In this document: positions 11,960-14,735 of the stretch, piece by piece | How the letters are laid out: every line of letters starts with the position of its first letter | Numbering within the stretch: position 1 is the first letter of the stretch | Source: Methanomethylophilus sp963631655 | GTDB lineage: Archaea > Thermoplasmatota > Thermoplasmata > Methanomassiliicoccales > Methanomethylophilaceae | Direction of reading: 5' to 3' | DNA: 14,735 nt | NCBI GenBank assembly: GCA_963631655.1 | Contig: CAVGRR010000040.1 | Coordinates: 1 to 14,735 of the forward strand | Notes under the pieces: model-generated | What the model was told of the DNA's origin: nothing | The model's input: the letters and a program-made list of their open reading frames with translations, nothing else | The model's database searches: none | Made by a program: the position numbers and the translations under genes

Positions 11960-13576
11960 ATGAAAAAGTCGGCGGTTCTATTCGTGATCGCTTTGACAGC
12001 CTGCCTGACGATAGTACTCGCCGACGTGCTGCCGACCGATGCCGAAACCTCAGAAGAGAAGACTATAACAGATGGATGTTTCACATTCACGGTGCTCCAA
12101 GGTACCACCAATGTCGCGCTCACTGCGTATGCTGCGGATTCGACTACCGAACGGATCGAGATCCCCGCGACCGTAACTGACGATGACGGAACAGAATATG
12201 CAGTCACCAAGATATCTTATCAGGCATTCAGTGACTGTGGGGATGCGGAGTCCGTCGTCATCATCATTCCGAAATACGTGGAGACCATTGACTCATACGC
12301 ATTCGTTGACAATAATATCGCAAGTTTCGAAGTCGATCCTCTGAACAACTACTTTGTCACGGACTCAGTAGGGGTTCTTTTTGAGATGCCCTATGTCAAC
12401 GGCTACGGCAATCTGCTCCGTTACCCGCCTGCCAACCCCAGCACCACCTATACTGTCCCCAACAGCGTACCTCAGATCGGTTCCGGAGCTTTTGGAATGT
12501 GCCAGAACCTCATATCGGTCACTATCGGTAAGAGCGTCCTTCTGATTGGGGACAGTGCTTTCAGTTCCTGCACATCTCTTGAAGAGGTGAAATTCTTAGG
12601 GGACGGACCAGGAATTATCGGCAATTACGCATTCAATTTCTGCGAGAAGCTCAAGAACTTTCAGCTTCCTTCGGAACTCCAGACCATCGGTGACAGTGCA
12701 TTCGCAGGTTGTGCTTCACTGACAGAGATCGAAATCCCCGCAAAGGTCATGTCCATAGGCGAAGGCGTGTTCCGCAACTGTACCTCCCTTGCATCATTCT
12801 CTGTGGCCGATGGCAACACGAAATATTCGGTGTGCAATTATGCCCTCACCGTTATCGATTCTCAGAAATACGATAGAACGATCGTGGCATTCCCTGTAGC
12901 ATGCAAACTCGACGACGTTTCGTATCTTACCGAATACAGGATACCTGATACCATCGAAAACGTCCTGCCGTATGCATTCTGCGGTTCGCATATAACCAAG
13001 CTCACGCTTTCCTCAGAGATGCTGGCGATCGACGGTTTCGCTTTTGCCTATATGGCCGAACTCCAGGAGGTTATAATTCCCGATTCGGTCCAGAAGATCG
13101 ATTACAGCGCGTTCATGAACTGCAGCAAGTTGGAGACAGTGGATATAGGTGAAAATGTGCACCAGGTCCAAGACATGGCTTTCTGGGGATGCACCTCTCT
13201 CAAGGAGATAATCCTCCATGACGGCCTGGAATCCATCGGTGATGTGGCTTTTGCCAATACCGCCATCACTTCGATCGTGATCCCGCAGTCCGTCACTTTT
13301 CTGGGCAATGCTGTTTTCTCCGACTGTAAATATCTGACCCTCATCGAGATTTATTCCAAGGATGTCTATGCCACCAACGCGTTCTTAATAGACTCCGATG
13401 TACCGAGTGTCACCGTCAAGTGTTATGAAGGGGCCCTCAAAGACATCGGAGGATACAGCGACAATGTGGTCTTCGAATATTTTGAAAAGGCTCCCTTCCC
13501 GAAGATGAATCTTGTGGGTATCGCCGCCTGCCTCATCCTGCTGTTCTTCATACTCAATTTCCTCAGGAGGATCTGA
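11960..13576 (+). CDS. Membrane-anchored BspA-like leucine-rich repeat surface protein
   Basis: 538 aa. Residues 1-28 form a signal peptide (KKSAVLFVIALTACLTIVL). From about 80 to 490 there are repeated LRR_5 (BspA/TpLRR) units of about 23 residues, visible as IGDSAFSSCTSLEEV, IGDSAFAGCASLTEIEIP, IDYSAFMNCSKLETVDI and IGDVAFANTAITSIVIP. Residues 516-534 are a hydrophobic membrane segment followed by RRI, so the repeats face the outside. BspA-type proteins bind host or microbial surfaces; that role here is inferred. Its TGA is one base from the ATG of the permease gene, and the permease ribosome site lies inside this gene's last codons, so surface display and export are co-expressed. The start has no ribosome site; a weak TTAAATT box 25 bases upstream suggests a leaderless mRNA. 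Confidence 0.85.
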   Translation: MKKSAVLFVIALTACLTIVLADVLPTDAETSEEKTITDGCFTFTVLQGTTNVALTAYAADSTTERIEIPATVTDDDGTEYAVTKISYQAFSDCGDAESVVIIIPKYVETIDSYAFVDNNIASFEVDPLNNYFVTDSVGVLFEMPYVNGYGNLLRYPPANPSTTYTVPNSVPQIGSGAFGMCQNLISVTIGKSVLLIGDSAFSSCTSLEEVKFLGDGPGIIGNYAFNFCEKLKNFQLPSELQTIGDSAFAGCASLTEIEIPAKVMSIGEGVFRNCTSLASFSVADGNTKYSVCNYALTVIDSQKYDRTIVAFPVACKLDDVSYLTEYRIPDTIENVLPYAFCGSHITKLTLSSEMLAIDGFAFAYMAELQEVIIPDSVQKIDYSAFMNCSKLETVDIGENVHQVQDMAFWGCTSLKEIILHDGLESIGDVAFANTAITSIVIPQSVTFLGNAVFSDCKYLTLIEIYSKDVYATNAFLIDSDVPSVTVKCYEGALKDIGGYSDNVVFEYFEKAPFPKMNLVGIAACLILLFFILNFLRRI

Positions 13577-13577
13577 G

Positions 13578-14375
13578 ATGGGAAAATCATTCTTCGGAAA
13601 CATGGCCTCTGTGTTCCGCGACATCTACGACAATCGGATCATCCTCAGTGCGATGATCAAAAGGACCACGGCAGGACGTTACAAGAGCAGCGCACTGGGA
13701 TTCGCCTGGCACATGCTCGCACCGGTCCTCACGATCCTGGTTCTTTACCTTGTTTTCACCACCATTCGCGTCCGTCCAATCCAGGATTTCTGGATCTATC
13801 TGTGTGCAGGTATGTTCCCTGTTTCGTTCATGAGCGGGTGTCTGAAAGGGCGTGCAATCCTGAACAATGCATCTTTCATCACCAAAATGAAGTTCCCGCG
13901 TGAGATAGTCGTTATAGCGGACACCGCGATGCAGATGCTTTCAGTGGTCATCGTCTATCTCGCGGTCATCATAGTCATCCTGTCGTACGGCAACCCCATG
14001 GACTGGGGTGCGGCACTCATGGTCCCCGTGATGCTCTTCGTGATGTTCGTCTTCGGACTGGGATGTTCGTTCCTGGTTTCAACAGTGTGCGTCTTCCTGA
14101 GGGATGTGGGGCATTTCATGAGCATCGCCATGCGTCTCGTCGTCTGGATCACTCCGACCTTCTTCATGGCGAGCGAGACCACTGGTCTCCTCAAGACCCT
14201 GGTGTGGTACAACCCCTTCACCTACTTCGTCGAGGTGTTCCACAGTCTGATTTACTACAGCACCATGCCTGATATGTCCCAGGTGCTGCTCTGCTGTATC
14301 CTTGCAGTATCCATGTTCTTCATCGGATGGGCCGTGTTCGAACATTACAAGAAAAGGCTGCCGGAGGTGCTCTGA
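13578..14375 (+). CDS. ABC-2 type polysaccharide export permease (Wzm/TagG-like)
   Basis: 265 aa, the usual size. Start ATG at 13578 because AGGAGG stands seven bases before it; the frame opens earlier only by overlapping the LRR gene. An N-terminal amphipathic segment (IKRTTAGRYKSSALGFAWHMLAP) is the hallmark of O-antigen and teichoic-acid permeases. About six hydrophobic helices follow (e.g. LTILVLYLVFTTI, MQMLSVVIVYLAVIIVIL, MVPVMLFVMFVFGLG), with VFLRDVGHF and WITPTFFM between the later ones and WYNPFTYFVEVF near the end. With the next gene product it should export a lipid-linked glycan across the membrane. Its TGA overlaps the ATPase ATG (TGATG), indicating coupled translation. Confidence 0.9.
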   Translation: MGKSFFGNMASVFRDIYDNRIILSAMIKRTTAGRYKSSALGFAWHMLAPVLTILVLYLVFTTIRVRPIQDFWIYLCAGMFPVSFMSGCLKGRAILNNASFITKMKFPREIVVIADTAMQMLSVVIVYLAVIIVILSYGNPMDWGAALMVPVMLFVMFVFGLGCSFLVSTVCVFLRDVGHFMSIAMRLVVWITPTFFMASETTGLLKTLVWYNPFTYFVEVFHSLIYYSTMPDMSQVLLCCILAVSMFFIGWAVFEHYKKRLPEVL

Positions 14376-14735
14376 TGGAAGAGGAATCCGAATTCGGTAC
14401 AAAAAAAACCGTGGAATACATTTCTTCGTACAATGATCTGGTCATCAGCGTCAAGGATATGTCGAAATCGTTCTTCATTGAGGACCCTACCAAGGAAGGA
14501 CGTTTCCACAGGAAGAAGAAATCCGAGTTCAACGTGTTCCACGATGTTAACCTCGAGGTCCGCAAAGGTGAAGCCGTCGGGATCATCGGTAAGAACGGTG
14601 CCGGAAAGAGTACCTTCCTGAAGCTCGTCTCCGGAATTCTTGAACCGGATACGGGTGAGGTCACCGTCACCGGAAAGGTCGCAAGTATCCTGGAGCTCAG
14701 CATGGGTTTCCACCAGGACCTCACCGGAAGAGAGA
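14375..14735 (+). CDS. ABC transporter ATPase for polysaccharide export (Wzt/TagH-like), 3' end outside window
   Basis: The ATG at 14375 shares a base with the permease stop (TGATG) and has GGAGGTG five bases upstream. 120 codons are visible. Walker A is GKNGAGKST at residues 72-80; LELSMGFHQDLTGRE at about 106-120 matches the GFHxxLTGREN segment typical of Wzt/TagH rather than other ABC ATPases. The long basic insertion before the Walker A strand (EGRFHRKKKSEF, 41-52) is also usual in this subfamily. Signature and Walker B motifs lie beyond the window. A run of eight A at 14401-14408 lies in codons 9-12 and keeps the frame. It energises the neighbouring permease. Confidence 0.9.
   Translation, partial: MEEESEFGTKKTVEYISSYNDLVISVKDMSKSFFIEDPTKEGRFHRKKKSEFNVFHDVNLEVRKGEAVGIIGKNGAGKSTFLKLVSGILEPDTGEVTVTGKVASILELSMGFHQDLTGRE

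Noticed and set aside
1..14735. Search for CRISPR arrays, insertion-sequence ends, rRNA and tRNA genes.
   Set aside because: No regularly spaced repeats, no transposase or integrase gene, no matched terminal repeats with a target duplication, and no rRNA or tRNA core sequence were seen.

Overview
The window looks like chromosomal DNA of a methanogenic archaeon, most likely a gut- or sediment-type member of Methanomassiliicoccales (Thermoplasmatota). The reasons are: a corrinoid protein plus a UroD-fold methyltransferase gene pair (methylotrophic metabolism); archaeal TATA boxes placed about 25 bases before start codons (leaderless transcripts) beside GGAGG/GGTGA ribosome sites inside operons; a haloarchaeal-type CARF/winged-helix regulator; a BspA-like leucine-rich surface protein; and stop-codon use of 14 TGA, 1 TAA and 0 TAG, as expected where UAG can be read as pyrrolysine. 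The assignment is inference; no rRNA or tRNA is present to prove it.

Layout. (1) Bases 1-2193, minus strand: an accessory operon of five genes, each joined to the next by a 4-base RTGA overlap. It encodes an unknown 137-aa protein, a 359-aa winged-helix/coiled-coil protein, a 63-aa antitoxin-like protein, a PIN-domain nuclease and the start of a further gene that leaves the window. (2) 2279-3288, plus strand: an unrecognised 130-aa protein, then a MNT-type nucleotidyltransferase gene that appears to be broken by a one-base frameshift. (3) 3306-4148, minus strand: a stand-alone CARF plus winged-helix regulator with its own leaderless promoter and a palindrome next to the TATA box. (4) 4505-6796, plus strand: a small three-cysteine protein and a 618-aa signalling protein (receiver-like, GAF, PAS, HATPase) whose phosphotransfer residues look degenerate. 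(5) 6885-11151, minus strand: a methyltransferase operon in the order corrinoid protein, zinc methyltransferase, cysteine-rich zinc-ribbon protein, hydantoinase/oxoprolinase-type ATPase. It has a clear TATA promoter and a long AT-rich upstream region. (6) 11230-11959: about 730 bases without a convincing gene, AT-rich on the left and rich in hairpins in the middle. (7) 11960 to the end, plus strand: a membrane-anchored leucine-rich repeat protein coupled to a Wzm/TagG-type permease and a Wzt/TagH-type ATPase (cut by the window end), i.e. a cell-surface polysaccharide or glycoconjugate export locus.

Most notable are the methyltransferase operon, which has an ASKHA ATPase without an iron-sulfur domain where a corrinoid activator would be expected, alongside a cysteine-rich small protein; the tightly overlapped PIN operon; the degenerate sensor kinase; and the hairpin cluster at about 11589-11735.
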